Shown one piece after another: positions 1-6,658 of a stretch of DNA of 7,238 nt; position 1 is the stretch's first letter, and the number at the start of each line of letters is the position of its first letter. The notes beneath the pieces are model-generated. The model saw only the letters and a program-made list of their open reading frames with translations. It made no database searches and was not told where the DNA came from. This DNA comes from a bacterium (GTDB lineage: Bacteria; SZUA-182; SZUA-191; JAJRXT01): positions 1 to 7,238 of the forward strand of contig JAJRUU010000030.1 in the NCBI GenBank assembly GCA_024277605.1. The letters run 5' to 3'. The position numbers and the translations under genes were made by a program.

Positions 1-116
1 ATAAATTTAAGCGTAAGTTTGCCGGAAAAACCGACTTTTGTATCAGGTTGATAATTAAAAAACGTTTGTCTGCGGATTTATTTATTAATTGCGGCTTGTT
101 CACTATTTTTGACAAC

Positions 117-1226
117 TTAAGCCCGACAGACTCCTAGAGCACAACCCATAGCTTTTGCAAATGACAAAGCAACTGCAATAGCTTCTCCTGTTCGGTATGT
201 GGCTAATCCGAAATCAAATGCCTTAAGGGGTTTCGGAGACCTACTACCCCCCACAACATCATCTGCCAGTGCACTTCTTAGGAAAAATTTTCCTGTAGGA
301 TTAAGTCTCCAAAAATCAATGCTACGATCAGTAATAATAAAAGCTTCCCAAGAGCTTTGCTCCACATATGGACGTTTATTGTCATCGCTAGTATTTTGAA
401 GGATTATCCATATAGGCCAACCTGTATAACGTGAGTTGTTTGAATTTAGAAGATTAAGAAAGGCTAGGTTTGCTGAATGTGAGGGAACATCTCCGTCAAT
501 AATTACTGCTACCTCCCAAGCACCGTGTTTAGGAAGAGTCACCCCTCGCTCTTCAATTACTGCTTCGTATCTCTTTTCGCTTTCCTGTAAATATTCATGT
601 GCACTTTCTTCTGTCGTTTTGTCTGGCTGTGCAGCTTCCATGAAACTAACCGCAAGTTGTTTAATAATTTCAGGTGACAACCCTCCCAGATGTCTGCGCA
701 AAAAACGTCCTATATCCGCTTCACGGTTTTCAAAACAAACTTCAATAATATTATTCCAATCTTTCCAGGTAGCCTTGGTTGTACTTGGTTTGTTGTTGGA
801 GTTTAGGGAGCGAATATATACTTCGTGTTCGCGTAGAAGAGGTTGGCCGCCATTATCGTTTAAATCCTTTTTCATAGCAACGGGTGTTTTAACCCCTGAT
901 GGAATTTCTACTACCGGAAATTTTTTGCCTTTTAGGGTTGGGAAGTGAATTGTTATTTCAAAAGGTTCTGATGAATATTTTGTAACAAACCCTTGTATGT
1001 TGTCTATGTGAAATAGTTTTTCTAAGTTATCCGGTATCCCCTCAAATATGGGTGTGCCGGTTTCGTCATCAAAACCGATAAGCAGATATCCTCCCCCGTA
1101 ATTCCTTAAAGCTATAGCAGCTTTTACGATTTTGGCAATTCCTTCTGAGGTTTCAGGATCAATCCAAGCTTTTAGTTCAACAGAAAGACTTTCTTGTGGA
1201 TGTTTTATAAGTTCTTGTATATCCAT
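117..1226 (-). CDS. AlbA_2 (Schlafen-type) domain protein
   Basis: The protein has 369 residues if started at ATG 1226. Its N-terminus has the AlbA_2 pattern: a short helix, then V-E-x-K at about residues 16-19, then LRNYGGGYLLIGFDD at about 40-54, the glycine-rich strand-turn typical of this putative nucleic-acid-binding domain (established family knowledge). The rest of the AlbA_2-like region runs to about residue 150. The C-terminal 200 residues (for example DFWRLNPTGKFFLR) are not assigned to a known domain by eye. I chose ATG 1226 because family members usually begin with a short 'MDIxELI' lead. An in-frame TTG at 1253, behind a GGGAAG and overlapping the upstream PIN-like remnant, is the alternative and would give 378 residues. 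The gene lies last in a toxin-antitoxin-like island, and AlbA_2 proteins are often found in defence or accessory regions. Its exact function is unknown. Confidence 0.8.
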   Translation of the reverse strand: MDIQELIKHPQESLSVELKAWIDPETSEGIAKIVKAAIALRNYGGGYLLIGFDDETGTPIFEGIPDNLEKLFHIDNIQGFVTKYSSEPFEITIHFPTLKGKKFPVVEIPSGVKTPVAMKKDLNDNGGQPLLREHEVYIRSLNSNNKPSTTKATWKDWNNIIEVCFENREADIGRFLRRHLGGLSPEIIKQLAVSFMEAAQPDKTTEESAHEYLQESEKRYEAVIEERGVTLPKHGAWEVAVIIDGDVPSHSANLAFLNLLNSNNSRYTGWPIWIILQNTSDDNKRPYVEQSSWEAFIITDRSIDFWRLNPTGKFFLRSALADDVVGGSRSPKPLKAFDFGLATYRTGEAIAVALSFAKAMGCALGVCRA

Positions 1227-1233
1227 AGTCCTA

Positions 1234-1320
1234 TCACAATTTATCTTTATCAACCAATTCTTCCCGCAACCCCAGAAATTCTATCGGTGAAACAATTTTA
1301 CTTTGTTGAAAAGCTTTAAA
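1234..1320 (-). pseudogene. C-terminal remnant of a PIN-domain toxin-like gene
   Basis: An open frame of 28 codons ends in TGA at 1234-1236 and reads FKAFQQSKIVSPIEFLGLRE followed by ELVDKDKL. The 'IVSPxEFL' ending resembles the extreme C-terminus of proteins annotated as PIN-family toxin components of toxin-antitoxin systems; this is from memory of the family, not a search. No start codon is available. The frame meets a TGA at 1330-1332 inside the 24-bp tandem repeat, so the coding sequence is cut off exactly where the repeat begins. Its 3' end overlaps the TTG alternative start of the AlbA_2 gene and stops 7 bases before that gene's ATG, as expected if the two were once translationally coupled. 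It may instead belong to another family with a similar tail. Confidence 0.4.
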
Positions 1321-1364
1321 GTTACGGGGTCAGGTCTCAATAAAGTTACGGGGTCAGGTCTCAA
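1317..1364. repeat. Perfect 24-bp tandem repeat, two copies
   Basis: The unit begins TAAAGTTACGGGGTCAGGTC and ends TCAA. It is present at 1317-1340 and again, without mismatch, at 1341-1364. On the minus strand it reads TTGAGACCTGACCCCGTAAC with a TTTA tail. From memory, GGGGTCAGGTCTCAA-type repeats occur near REP-associated (Y1/IS200-like) transposase genes in many genomes; no transposase is present here, so the link is an inference. The repeat abuts the truncated PIN-like remnant and lies beside a consensus promoter, which suggests a scar of a small mobile or repeat element. Confidence 0.8.
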
Positions 1365-1367
1365 CAT

Positions 1368-1396
1368 TTGACAGACGCAGAACACCGCAATATAAT
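1368..1396 (+). promoter_or_regulatory. Perfect consensus sigma-A/sigma-70 promoter
   Basis: The plus strand carries TTGACA at 1368-1373, a 17-base spacer, and TATAAT at 1391-1396. Both hexamers and the spacing match the consensus exactly. Transcription would start near 1403 and run rightward, antisense to the HEPN and MNT genes. No plus-strand gene follows that I can support. The promoter begins four bases after the tandem repeat and may have arrived with it. A small stem TTGC-GAAA-GCAA at 1471-1482 lies downstream, next to the HEPN stop codon, but has no T-run. The sequence match is certain; activity is inferred. Confidence 0.6.
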
Positions 1397-1482
1397 CAAC
1401 AAGTTGGCGTGCCTTCTTGGCCGATAAGCGTATATGGTGCAAGCGAGTATGGAATTATTCACCACTAATTTTGCGAAAGCAA

Positions 1483-1887
1483 TTAATCAACCCATTGTTC
1501 TTTAGACAAATACTTCCCCACCGCTTTTAGAAAACTGGCTACATCTTCCCTTAAATCTTCCACCTCCTGCCCTTGGAAAACCTTAAAATCTTCGTAATCC
1601 GCATCACTGCGTTCGTCAAAAAGATTCATTACAATCTTAGCGTACTTTTTGCCAAAAATGCCGGTTTTTACAAAGTGTTTGTTAAAGAGCGCAATGGTAC
1701 CGCTATGCCTTCGGCTTTCCAATTCAATAGTAGCCAACAAAGCCTGAATAGCATAAAATACAGCATAATAATAACGATTGACTGCGTGTCTTAGCCGGTT
1801 CTCGGCAAAAAGGGCTTCGGCAGCATCAAAGGTATCTTGAGCTTTTTCATACCGATATTTGACCAATGTATATCTTGTGATATTCAA
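1483..1887 (-). CDS. HEPN-domain protein, probable toxin of an MNT/HEPN pair
   Basis: This 134-residue all-helical protein matches the HEPN family of COG1895 type. Recognisable pieces are HAVNRYYYAVFYAIQALL at residues 34-51, HSGTIALFNKHFVKTG at 61-76 and RSDADYEDF in the C-terminal half. HEPN proteins paired with MNT proteins are generally RNases that act as toxins. The usual catalytic motif is R-x(4-6)-H; here R38 is present but the spaced His is a Tyr (Y45), so activity is not assured. The start is TTG at 1887, overlapping the upstream TGA as TTGA, with a GAAGG upstream; no closer Met exists. The four-base overlap with the MNT gene indicates translational coupling and a single functional unit. 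The stop is TAA. Confidence 0.85.
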   Translation of the reverse strand: MNITRYTLVKYRYEKAQDTFDAAEALFAENRLRHAVNRYYYAVFYAIQALLATIELESRRHSGTIALFNKHFVKTGIFGKKYAKIVMNLFDERSDADYEDFKVFQGQEVEDLREDVASFLKAVGKYLSKEQWVD

Positions 1888-2225
1888 ATGGGAATGCCTT
1901 CACGTTCAATAGATTTAAAGAGTGGGGTGATACGAAATAACGGACTTCGCCATTCGGCAACAGAAAAAATTCTGGCGGAAAGGAGAATATCATATTCCAG
2001 ACTAATCTCTGCCAGAAAATAGCGAATCTCTTTTCTTGTTTGCCAGTCAACCGGAATATTCAGCAAAATCATTACATCCAGGTCTGATTCAGGGGTATGT
2101 TCACCTCTTACGCGTGAGCCAAATACTCTGATTTCGGAAAGCGCCCCCCCAAGCCGTTGTTGTAATCGGTTCTTTAGCACCTCAAGGATTTCTTTTTCCT
2201 TTTTACTCCAACGGGTTGCCATCAT
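1884..2225 (-). CDS. Minimal nucleotidyltransferase (MNT), probable antitoxin of the HEPN partner
   Basis: The protein has 113 residues and contains FGSRVRGEHTPESDLDV, a textbook G-S-x(10)-D-x-D motif (G36, S37, D48, D50). A likely third acidic ligand is D79 in EYDILLS. This is the MntA-type nucleotidyltransferase domain. In studied MNT/HEPN systems the enzyme inactivates the HEPN toxin by transferring AMP to a tyrosine near its active site (family knowledge); that role is inferred here from the adjacent gene. Two consecutive ATG codons are possible starts. I chose the first (2225) because GGGAGGG lies about seven to eight bases upstream, a strong ribosome-binding site. A run of seven G in its coding strand (2144-2150) stays in frame. 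The gene is first in the island, downstream of the rph terminator. Confidence 0.88.
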   Translation of the reverse strand: MMATRWSKKEKEILEVLKNRLQQRLGGALSEIRVFGSRVRGEHTPESDLDVMILLNIPVDWQTRKEIRYFLAEISLEYDILLSARIFSVAEWRSPLFRITPLFKSIEREGIPI

Positions 2226-2249
2226 TCTTTATCCCTCCCAATTAACTTT

Positions 2250-2278
2250 AATCTTCCATAAAAGGCACTGAATGTCAA
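2250..2278 (-). promoter_or_regulatory. Putative promoter of the MNT/HEPN genes
   Basis: On the minus strand a perfect TTGACA lies at 2278-2273, just after the T-tail of the rph terminator. At 17 bases spacing the -10 candidate is AAGATT (2255-2250), only a three-of-six match. An inverted repeat ATTAA-AG-TTAAT (2241-2252) covers the expected start region, ahead of the ribosome-binding site, and could be an operator. The -35 box is convincing, the -10 is weak. A promoter is needed here because the terminator separates this pair from rph. Confidence 0.35.
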
Positions 2279-2279
2279 T

Positions 2280-2319
2280 AAAAAACTGGCCTGTCTATAA
2301 ACCAACAAGCTGGCAGGCC
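2280..2319 (-). terminator. Intrinsic terminator after rph
   Basis: In minus-strand RNA, GGCCTG (2319-2314) pairs with CAGGCC (2293-2288), followed by A-G and six T (2285-2280). The 20-base loop can form a small inner CCA/TGG stem. It lies a few bases past the rph TAA codon and marks the end of the housekeeping transcription unit. Confidence 0.75.
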
Positions 2320-2322
2320 CGT

Positions 2323-3048
2323 TTAGATAGACGAATCACCTATTATTTTCTGCTGTTTTTTAATCAATTGCCCGATACCGCGTTTAGCCAGCCGCAGGAG
2401 CTTGTCCATCTGTTGACGGTCGAAGGGGTCGCGCTCGGCGGTGCCTTGAATTTCCATGAATTTATTTGCGCCGACCATCACCACATTCATGTCGGTGTCA
2501 GCCGTTGAGTCCTCAGCATAGTTTAAATCAAGCAGTAACTCCCCATTAACTATTCCCACGCTGGTAGCGGCTACATAGTCTTTAATCAGCGGCGCCTTAA
2601 TGCCCTTGTTTCGCTTCAAGACTTGAATGGCCTGCGCCAGGGCCACAAAAGCGCCGGTAATGGCGGCGGTGCGGGTGCCGCCGTCAGCCTGGATAACATC
2701 GCAGTCCAGCCAGATACAGCGTTCACCCATGGCCTTAAGATCAACCACGGTGCGCAGTGCGCGCCCTATCAGGCGTTGAATCTCGTGGGTTCGCCCACCG
2801 ACCTTGCCCCTGGAGGATTCGCGTGTCATGCGCTCTTTGGTTGAGCGGGGCAGCATGGAGTACTCAGCGGTAACCCAGCCACGTCCTGTATCTTTAAGAA
2901 AAAAGGGCACCCTTTCCTCGATACTGGCGGTGCAGATAAGCTTGGTTTCCCCTAATTCAATCAGTACCGAGCCTTCGGCATACTTGTTATAGTTGGGGGT
3001 AATTTTTACCGGTCTCAGTTGATTAGCTCGTCGGCCATCATTCCTCAT
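2323..3048 (-). CDS. rph: Ribonuclease PH
   Basis: This is a phosphate-dependent 3'-to-5' exoribonuclease that trims tRNA 3' ends in the cytoplasm as a ring-shaped hexamer. The 241 residues are a normal full length. Family signatures are in order: the N-terminal RNDGRRANQLRPV, GWVTAEYSMLPRST in the first third, GRTHEIQRLIGRALR, then DCDVIQADGGTRTAAITGA, where the GGTRTA part contributes to phosphate binding. The domain is intact with no broken motif. Start ATG 3048 has AGAGGAG five bases upstream. It follows the GerMN gene by 20 bases and is the last gene before the terminator. In many Clostridia an XTP/dITP diphosphatase gene follows rph; here that position is taken by the MNT/HEPN genes. 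Confidence 0.97.
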   Translation of the reverse strand: MRNDGRRANQLRPVKITPNYNKYAEGSVLIELGETKLICTASIEERVPFFLKDTGRGWVTAEYSMLPRSTKERMTRESSRGKVGGRTHEIQRLIGRALRTVVDLKAMGERCIWLDCDVIQADGGTRTAAITGAFVALAQAIQVLKRNKGIKAPLIKDYVAATSVGIVNGELLLDLNYAEDSTADTDMNVVMVGANKFMEIQGTAERDPFDRQQMDKLLRLAKRGIGQLIKKQQKIIGDSSI

Positions 3049-3068
3049 CGTTACTCCTCTTTTAGTGA

Positions 3069-3638
3069 TTAGTTGGTTTTAAATGCATATCGAGTATCTA
3101 TATGCCCGGCCAGGGTATCTATCTCGGCCCCGTTTATCAGAAACTTTACCTCGCCGATAGCGCTAAGGTTAGCGGTTATGGTGTTTACCAGCGAATATAT
3201 GGTTTGAAGCTCAGCATAACATCCCCCCGGATGGTTTTGGCTGATATGGGAGTTAAAATCCACATAGGCGCAGCCGCCCTGGTCTATATATAACCCCGTT
3301 AAGCGGGTTGCCTCAGGGATAGCGGAAACCAGATTCATGTTTTGCGGTCCTGCAAGCAGTTGGTTAACAAGTTCCTGAGCTTGATCGACCTGATTGGGCA
3401 GCTTGATTATATCCCGCTCTTCAATAGCCAACCCCTTAGAGGTTCTTGAGCCAAAGTATAATTTCACCCGGATAGTTTCCTTCGATTCGCCAATAGACGG
3501 TTGTTGGGGCAGCAGTTTATTTTTTACCTGGGTAATCTCCTTGGGGAAAGCAAAAAGCGCAACTATGGTTAACACCGCTATCCCCAGAAGGATACCCAGG
3601 ATGAGCGCCCAATTGGTTTTTCGTTTATCTGGAATCAT
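3069..3638 (-). CDS. GerMN-domain membrane-anchored protein
   Basis: The protein has 189 residues. A short basic N-terminus (DKRKTN) precedes one hydrophobic segment at about residues 10-31 (WALILGILLGIAVLTIVALF), giving a signal anchor with the remainder outside the membrane. There is no lipobox cysteine in this segment. From about residue 56 to the end it resembles the GerMN domain (sporulation and germination family): VKLYFGSRTSKGLAIEERDI, then LVNQLLAGPQ, then VDFNSHI and a conserved C-terminal strand with FLINGAEIDTL. The role would be in spore envelope or cell-wall processes, inferred from the family. Start ATG 3638 has only a weak ribosome-binding site, but the anchor needs this start. 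It lies between the amidase and rph, an arrangement often seen in Bacillota. Confidence 0.85.
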   Translation of the reverse strand: MIPDKRKTNWALILGILLGIAVLTIVALFAFPKEITQVKNKLLPQQPSIGESKETIRVKLYFGSRTSKGLAIEERDIIKLPNQVDQAQELVNQLLAGPQNMNLVSAIPEATRLTGLYIDQGGCAYVDFNSHISQNHPGGCYAELQTIYSLVNTITANLSAIGEVKFLINGAEIDTLAGHIDTRYAFKTN

Positions 3639-3684
3639 GCTGCTTATACCGAGTTATATTCAAAATAACACTAATTTCTCCCTC

Positions 3685-3714
3685 GGGTAGGTCGGCCTTT
3701 AGCCCTCCCTACCC
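3685..3714. other. Strong intergenic hairpin between amidase and GerMN genes
   Basis: GGGTAGG (3685-3691) and CCTACCC (3708-3714) are perfect inverted arms of seven bases. The interior can add a GGC/GCC stem. Neither strand has a T-run after the stem, so it is not a standard intrinsic terminator. It could be an RNA processing or mRNA stability element, or a partial attenuator between the two genes. Confidence 0.5.
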
Positions 3715-3840
3715 ATTTAGTATATGTTTGATTGCAACTTTGTATTAATCAGGGTTATCGACAAAACGCCGTTTATAACTTAAAATTCCCCGGTAAAGGG
3801 CTTCGGCTGTTGCTGTTTTATATTCTTTAGCCCACAATGC

Positions 3841-4500
3841 TTACTCTTCCCGGCTATGGGTAATAAACGCCAGCTCCAGCAGTACCGCCGGCATAGCGGC
3901 CCCTTTAAGGAGTAGCAGTGGAGCGGAATAGATGCCGATATTGTTAATATACTCCGAACCGATGGCTTGTTGATAGATTGCCTGCGCCAGGCGATGGCTT
4001 TGCTCTAAGCTACTAAGCTGCGCCTTATCCCAGAGGATGCCGCCTTCAGTCGGGTTAAGCCCTCCGGTTTCGTTTTCTGCTTCAGGATCCTCTAATATAT
4101 ATATATCCATCCCCCGTTGCTGCCTGGAAAAATCGGCATTAAAGTGCAGGCTTAAAAACAAATCGGCCTTATTATGATTGGCTATAGCTGTCCGTTCATA
4201 TGGATTCAGCGCATAATCGGCATTACGAGTAAGAATCACCCGTAAGCCCAATCGCTGTTTTAACAATTCGGCTAATTGCTGGGCTAACTCCAGGCATAAG
4301 TCTTTCTCCTGTACGCCGGAAAGGCCTTTAACCCCAATATCCTCACCCCCGTGTCCGGGATCGATCACGATGGTTTCCAAGAGGCTAGTTACAGGTTTTG
4401 CTTCCAGGTGGGCAGTACCCGCCAAAGACCATATACCCACCAGTAAAAATATATAATAGCGTAACTTTTTCATTATACTGGTATTATTCGTTATCCACAT
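3841..4500 (-). CDS. N-acetylmuramoyl-L-alanine amidase (Amidase_3), C-terminus cut by in-frame stop
   Basis: This secreted zinc amidase cleaves the bond between muramic acid and the peptide stem of peptidoglycan. A signal sequence (KKLRYYIFLLVGIWSLAGTAHLEA) ends near residue 34. The Amidase_3 motifs follow: IDPGHGG with H50, GVQEKDL with E65, SLHFNAD with H119 and LLELAFI with E209, which supply the zinc ligands and catalytic Glu. The TAA at 3841-3843 is premature: the same frame continues for 31 codons (ALWAKEYKTATAEALYRGIL and onward) to a TAA at 3745-3747, matching the final helix expected in this family. The product thus keeps all catalytic residues but loses its tail; intact length would be 251 residues. 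ATG 4500 overlaps the tsaD stop; ATG 4473, directly before the signal sequence, is a good alternative. It resembles CwlD-type sporulation amidases, but the subtype is not certain. Confidence 0.85.
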   Translation of the reverse strand: MWITNNTSIMKKLRYYIFLLVGIWSLAGTAHLEAKPVTSLLETIVIDPGHGGEDIGVKGLSGVQEKDLCLELAQQLAELLKQRLGLRVILTRNADYALNPYERTAIANHNKADLFLSLHFNADFSRQQRGMDIYILEDPEAENETGGLNPTEGGILWDKAQLSSLEQSHRLAQAIYQQAIGSEYINNIGIYSAPLLLLKGAAMPAVLLELAFITHSREE

Positions 4501-4889
4501 TATAACGGCCAGCTGCTGCGGGCATTAAGATCCCAATCAGCCCGTTCTCCCTGCTGGTAGCGATAATAGCCTAAACTTCCGATCATAGCCGCATTATCGG
4601 TACACATTGCCGGGGAGGGATAATACAGCTTAAAGTTATTCTCTGTAGCCGCCAGTTGTAACTGTTGTCTCAGCTGGCTATTACAGGCTACCCCGCCGCT
4701 CAACAGAACATGTTCTACCTGCTGCTGTTGCGCCGCCAGGATAGTCTTATGCACCAACACCTCCACCACTGCCTGCTGGAATCCGGCCGCAATGTCTTTT
4801 ACCTTTTCAATATCCCTGGACGGGTCTATTTTGTGTTTATTTATATAATACAATACCGCCGTTTTAATGCCGCTTAAGCTAAAATCCAA
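4500..4889 (-). pseudogene. tsaD: TsaD C-terminal part, separated from the rest by an in-frame TAG
   Basis: This segment of 129 codons begins with LDFSLSGIKTAV, the conserved 'DFSFSGLKT' stretch of TsaD, and includes VLLSGGVACNSQLR and CTDNAAMIG. The Asp of the latter is the third metal ligand in this family. It continues in the same reading frame as the N-terminal part, so the only interruption is the TAG at 4890-4892. The codon right after the TAG is TTG, preceded by AAAAGGGTTAG, so ribosomes could in principle restart there. The segment ends in TAA overlapping the amidase ATG. If it is not translated, TsaD loses its metal-site Asp and would be inactive. Confidence 0.75.
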
Positions 4890-5507
4890 CTAACCCTTTT
4901 CCAGATAAGAACGAGGGAACTTAATAGCGCAAGGGTCACCGGATTGAGCCAGCTTATCAATAACAGGCCCACCGGGATAACCAAGCCCCAGCATTCTGGC
5001 CACCTTATCAAAGGCCTCCCCCACTGCATCATCACGGGTCTGCCCCAACAATTGGTAATCTCCATGCCCCTTGATTAAGTAAAGGTTGGTATGCCCCCCT
5101 GATACAATTAAACCAACCGCAGGGAAGGGAAGCTGTTTACCTTCGGCCATCATAGCGTATATGTGCCCTTCCAGGTGGTGACAGGGGATTAATGGGATAC
5201 CCTGAGAGTACGCCAATCCCTTAGCTGTCGATATACCGACAAGTAGTGCACCCACCAGGCCGGGCCAGGCGGTAACCGCCACCGCTTGCAGCCGGCTTAA
5301 CCCTATGCCTGCCTCGGTAAGCGCCTGCTCGATTACCCAACATATGTTTTCCACATGCTTACGTGCGGCAATTTCCGGCACCACCCCTCCATACTTGCGA
5401 TGGTACTTTATCTGGGAGGATACCACATTAGATAAAATATGCGTACCATCCCGCACTACCGCAGCCGCAGTTTCATCACATGAGGTTTCTATACCGAGAA
5501 TATACAT
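4890..5507 (-). pseudogene. tsaD: tRNA N6-adenosine threonylcarbamoyltransferase TsaD, N-terminal part
   Basis: TsaD transfers the threonylcarbamoyl group to A37 of tRNAs that read ANN codons, working with TsaB and TsaE; it is essential in most bacteria. The 205 residues start MYILGIETSCDETAAAVV and include PEIAARKH, the metal-binding HLEGH (H111, H115), VSGGHTNL and GEAFDKVARMLGLGYPGGP. The frame stops at a TAG after FPRSYLEKG where homologues run straight on. Together with the next 129 codons the gene would give 335 residues, the usual length. A second oddity is AVTAWPGLVG at about 77-86: nearly all family members have GPGL, so W81 replaces a near-invariant Gly. It starts 38 bases after radA ends, with a weak ribosome-binding site. 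Identity is certain; whether it works is not. Confidence 0.9.
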
Positions 5508-5545
5508 TTAACGTACTCGCTCTATGAATTGTGCCTTACATAACC

Positions 5546-6658
5546 TTACGTAAACACCACGTCCAGCGCTTCCGCTGCCAGTTTTACGCCGATCAGATCC
5601 AGCTTCAGCTTAATGGTTAATTTGTCCAAATTTCTCTGGGGAAGCAGGCACTGAGAAAAACCAAGATTGGCTGCTTCCCGCAATCGTATCTCTGCTTGAG
5701 TTACACCCCGTATTTCACCGCCTAATCCCACTTCTCCCACAATCACCAAATCGTCATTTATGGTTTTCCGGCGAAAGCTGGAAATAAGCGCCAACAGGAT
5801 ACCCAAGTCCGCCGCCGGCTCATCGATCTTCAAACCACCGGCCACATTAACATGTACATCTTGATCCTGAACATGGATTCCCAGCCGATTTTCAATCACC
5901 GCTAAAAGTAACAGCAAACGATTCAGTTCCACCCCGGTGGCATTACGCCGCGGGATGCCACCACCGCTGCCGGAAACCAGCGCCTGTATTTCAACTAAGA
6001 TAGGCCGGGTGCCTTCAACTGAAGCTACCACCACCGAGCCCGGCACTCCGCTTGAGCGCTGAGACAAAAACAGCTCCGAAGGATTGGTAATCTCCACCAG
6101 CCCCCCCCCCTGCATTTCAAACACGCCGATTTCGCATGTGGGCCCGAAGCGATTCTTGGCAGCCCTTAAAATACGGTATGTATGGTAGCGTTCACCCTCC
6201 AGATATAACACAGTATCCACCAGATGCTCCATGGTGCGCGGTCCGGCTATGGCCCCTTCTTTGGTAACATGCCCGATTATGAAACTGGCGATGTTCTGGG
6301 ATTTGGAGAGTCGCACCAGCTCGGCGGTTACCTGGCGTACCTGGGCAATACTGCCCGGTGCGGAATCCCACTGATTGGTGTACGATGTTTGAATAGAGTC
6401 TAAAATGAGCACCTGGGGTTTGATGTCTGAAATATGCTGCTTTATGGCTTCCAGACAGGTTTCACTAACCACATAGATTTTATCTGAAGCTATTTTTAAG
6501 CGCTGGGCGCACAGCTTTATCTGCGAGGCTGATTCTTCACCTGAAACATACAGCAAAGGGCCGTTATGCTTAGCCATTCCGGTTGAGGCTTGAAGCAGCA
6601 GAGTGGATTTCCCGATTCCGGGATCACCACCCACCAGGATTACCGAACCGGGCACCAC
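5546..6658 (-). pseudogene. radA: RadA/Sms, ATPase and Lon-like C-terminal part, downstream of a frameshift
   Basis: RadA is a RecA-like DNA repair ATPase that promotes branch migration in recombination. This 370-codon segment has the Walker A motif GGDPGIGKST, Walker B VLILDSIQT, the RadA-specific KNRFG within AAKNRFGPTCEIG, and the Lon-protease-like C-terminal domain with NVAGGLKIDEPAADLG. The apparent GTG start is artificial. The segment is joined to the zinc-finger part by a G-run at 6658-6667, where ten G are present but eleven would restore LGGGVVPGS, as in homologues. A second run of ten G (6101-6110) is in frame and codes QGGGL. With the extra base the gene would code about 451 residues, normal for RadA. 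The stop is TAA at 5546. Confidence 0.9.

Noticed and set aside
15..40. Weak hairpin GCCGG/CCGAC as a terminator after the AlbA_2 gene
   Set aside because: The stem is short with a mismatch or wobble, and there is no T-run on the strand that matters.
199..948. Plus-strand open frames at 199-399 and 436-948
   Set aside because: They lie opposite the AlbA_2 gene, whose minus-strand protein has clear family motifs; the plus-strand products look like nothing known.
1302..1450. A minus-strand frame running through the tandem repeat and coding LRPDPVTL twice
   Set aside because: It has no ribosome-binding site or convincing start and no recognisable domain; the repeat unit being eight codons long keeps the frame open by itself.
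1471..1482. TTGC-GAAA-GCAA stem as a terminator for the HEPN gene or the plus-strand promoter
   Set aside because: Only four base pairs in the core and no T-run follows on either strand.
2623..2992. Plus-strand open frames across rph
   Set aside because: They are antisense to a fully conserved RNase PH and have no support of their own.
4890..4892. TAG in tsaD as a pyrrolysine codon
   Set aside because: TsaD has no known need for pyrrolysine, no pyl genes are in the window, and neighbouring genes carry other kinds of lesion.
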